From: Candidatus Zixiibacteriota bacterium | GTDB lineage: Bacteria > Zixibacteria > MSB-5A5 > GN15 > FEB-12 | Direction: 5' to 3' | DNA length: 64,000 nt | Assembly (NCBI GenBank): GCA_028289585.1 | Contig: JANQPI010000020.1 | Span: 222,039-286,038, forward strand | Notes under the pieces: generated by a model | Told to the model about the DNA's origin: nothing | The model's database searches: none | Seen by the model: only the letters and a program-made list of their open reading frames with translations | In this document: one piece after another, positions 63,286 to 64,000 of the stretch | Layout: each line of letters starts with the position of its first letter | Position numbering within the stretch: position 1 is the stretch's first letter | Translations under genes and position numbers: made by a program

Positions 63286-64000
63286 TCAGACAGCGGTCCG
63301 CTCGGCGAGAAAGGCAACGACTTCGTCGACTGTCATCCGTGACTGCTCCATTGTGTCACGGTCACGAACTGTCATTGTGTTATCCTCAAGCGTCTGACCA
63401 TCAACCGTAATGCAGAAGGGGCAGCCTGCTTCATCCATCCGGGCATATCGTCGACCGACAGCGCCACTTTCGTCGTAGAAGACTTTGAAGCGCTTCTTGA
63501 GATCAGCATAGACGTTCTGCGCATACTCCGGCATGCCGTCCTTTTTCACCAGGGGGAAGATCGCCGCCTTGATCGGTGCAATTCGTGGAGAGATACGCAG
63601 GAAGACCCGCGTCTCTCCCTTGACTTCGACTTCATCGTACGCATCGACCAATACGGTCAGGAGTGTCCGATCGCAGCCGGCCGACGTTTCGATGATGTAG
63701 GGAATGAACTTCTCCTTGGTCGCTTCATCGAAATGTCGCAGGTCTTTTTTGGACGCCTCCATGTGGCGAGAGAGGTCGAAGTCGGTTCGGTTGTGGATGC
63801 CTTCAAGTTCCTGCCAGCCGAACGGGTACTCATACTCGATGTCGAACGCAGCTTTGGCATAGTGCGCCAGCTCGTCGTCTTTGTGTTCATGCCAGCGCAA
63901 TTTGGTCATCGTGATTCCCAGACGTTCATACCAGGACCAGCGCTGCTCTCGCCAGTATTCGAACCACGTTTCATCCTCTGCCGGCGGTACGAAATACTGC
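63286..64000 (-). CDS. glyS: Glycyl-tRNA synthetase (dimeric type), 5' end outside window
   Basis: The visible 237 codons are the C-terminal part of an alpha2 (GlyQS-type) glycyl-tRNA synthetase: QYFVPPAEDETWFEYW, RWSWYERLGI, the active-site region AFDIEYEYPFGWQELEGI, then the anticodon-binding domain (RVFLRISPRIAPIKAAIFPL, GAVGRRYARMDEAGCPFCIT). The frame is open from the window edge; an ATG at 63909 is internal. The stop is TGA at 63286. Confidence 0.95.
   Translation of the reverse strand, partial: QYFVPPAEDETWFEYWREQRWSWYERLGITMTKLRWHEHKDDELAHYAKAAFDIEYEYPFGWQELEGIHNRTDFDLSRHMEASKKDLRHFDEATKEKFIPYIIETSAGCDRTLLTVLVDAYDEVEVKGETRVFLRISPRIAPIKAAIFPLVKKDGMPEYAQNVYADLKKRFKVFYDESGAVGRRYARMDEAGCPFCITVDGQTLEDNTMTVRDRDTMEQSRMTVDEVVAFLAERTAV

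Noticed and set aside
63216-63410. 64-codon plus-strand ORF at the 3' end of glyS
   Set aside because: It overlaps the glyS coding region on the other strand and has no recognisable features.

Overview
The window is about 56% GC and gene-dense. It looks like chromosomal DNA from an uncultured bacterium of the FCB superphylum, most like candidate division Zixibacteria. That placement is inference. It rests on C-terminal dockerin-type doublets (G-N-V-[ND]-x-D ... GLPDLSxLIDHLF ... PLxxC) on several secreted proteins, a PorT-like barrel, a DUF5683 protein, an exosortase/EpsI pair and a class II ribonucleotide reductase. No rRNA, tRNA, CRISPR array, phage or transposase was found. Housekeeping promoters are readable in many places as TTGnnn, a 16-17 bp spacer and TATRnT-like -10. 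Genes are packed with 4-8 bp start/stop overlaps.

Layout. 1-4509 (minus): a cut-off lipoprotein, a small VOC-like pair, and an exosortase / EpsI / UbiA-type prenyl-phosphate phosphoribosyltransferase operon. 4.6-6.2 kb (plus): diacylglycerol-kinase-like enzyme and a DUF5683 protein. 6.2-9.6 kb (minus): HD-GYP and HEAT-repeat signalling pair. 9.7-13.1 kb (minus): gmd-rmd-nucleotide sugar dehydrogenase operon. 13.3-22.0 kb (plus): TPR, DUF2130, aldo/keto reductase, ComEA-like, coaD, lipoprotein, lysS and corA-like genes. 22.0-23.7 kb (minus): a cysteine-poor thioredoxin-like protein and selD. 23.8-25.9 kb (plus): a large MshEN/HD-GYP-like/DUF4388 protein. 25.9-31.4 kb (minus): TPR protein, anti-sigma, ECF sigma, a tiny secreted peptide, a triple TonB_C protein and recA. 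31.9-34.7 kb (minus): pgsA-pgpA-cinA-thpR. 34.8-36.3 kb: palindromic repeats around a GIY-YIG gene, an IsdG-like monooxygenase and a candidate small RNA or attenuator. 36.3-40.1 kb (minus): nrdJ. 40.7-41.3 kb (plus): CDGSH and SdpI-like genes. 41.3-48.6 kb (minus): ECF S component, tautomerase, ettA, GNAT, PC4-like, PorT-like, LolA-like and HEAT-cyclophilin genes. 48.8-63.0 kb: mostly secreted proteins (subtilase, beta-propeller, dockerin proteins, M1 peptidase) mixed with ferritin, polyphosphate glucokinase and an ABC exporter. 63.3-64.0 kb: 3' part of glyS.

Main discoveries. selD has an in-frame UGA at the catalytic position, followed by a SECIS-like hairpin, so it encodes a selenoprotein and its start is 84 bp upstream of the apparent ORF. 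coaD has no ATG, GTG or TTG upstream of its catalytic motif; a CTG with an ideal Shine-Dalgarno is the best start. nrdJ has two NrdR-like boxes exactly 31 bp apart over its putative promoter. A strong promoter with phased A-tracts drives an approximately 80-nt transcript ending in an intrinsic terminator that has a competing antiterminator fold. A small GIY-YIG nuclease gene sits between two inverted copies of a 28-bp palindromic repeat. One dockerin protein appears frameshifted in a G4 tract inside its signal peptide. Several genes have a -10 element only 6-8 nt before the start codon, which suggests leaderless mRNAs.
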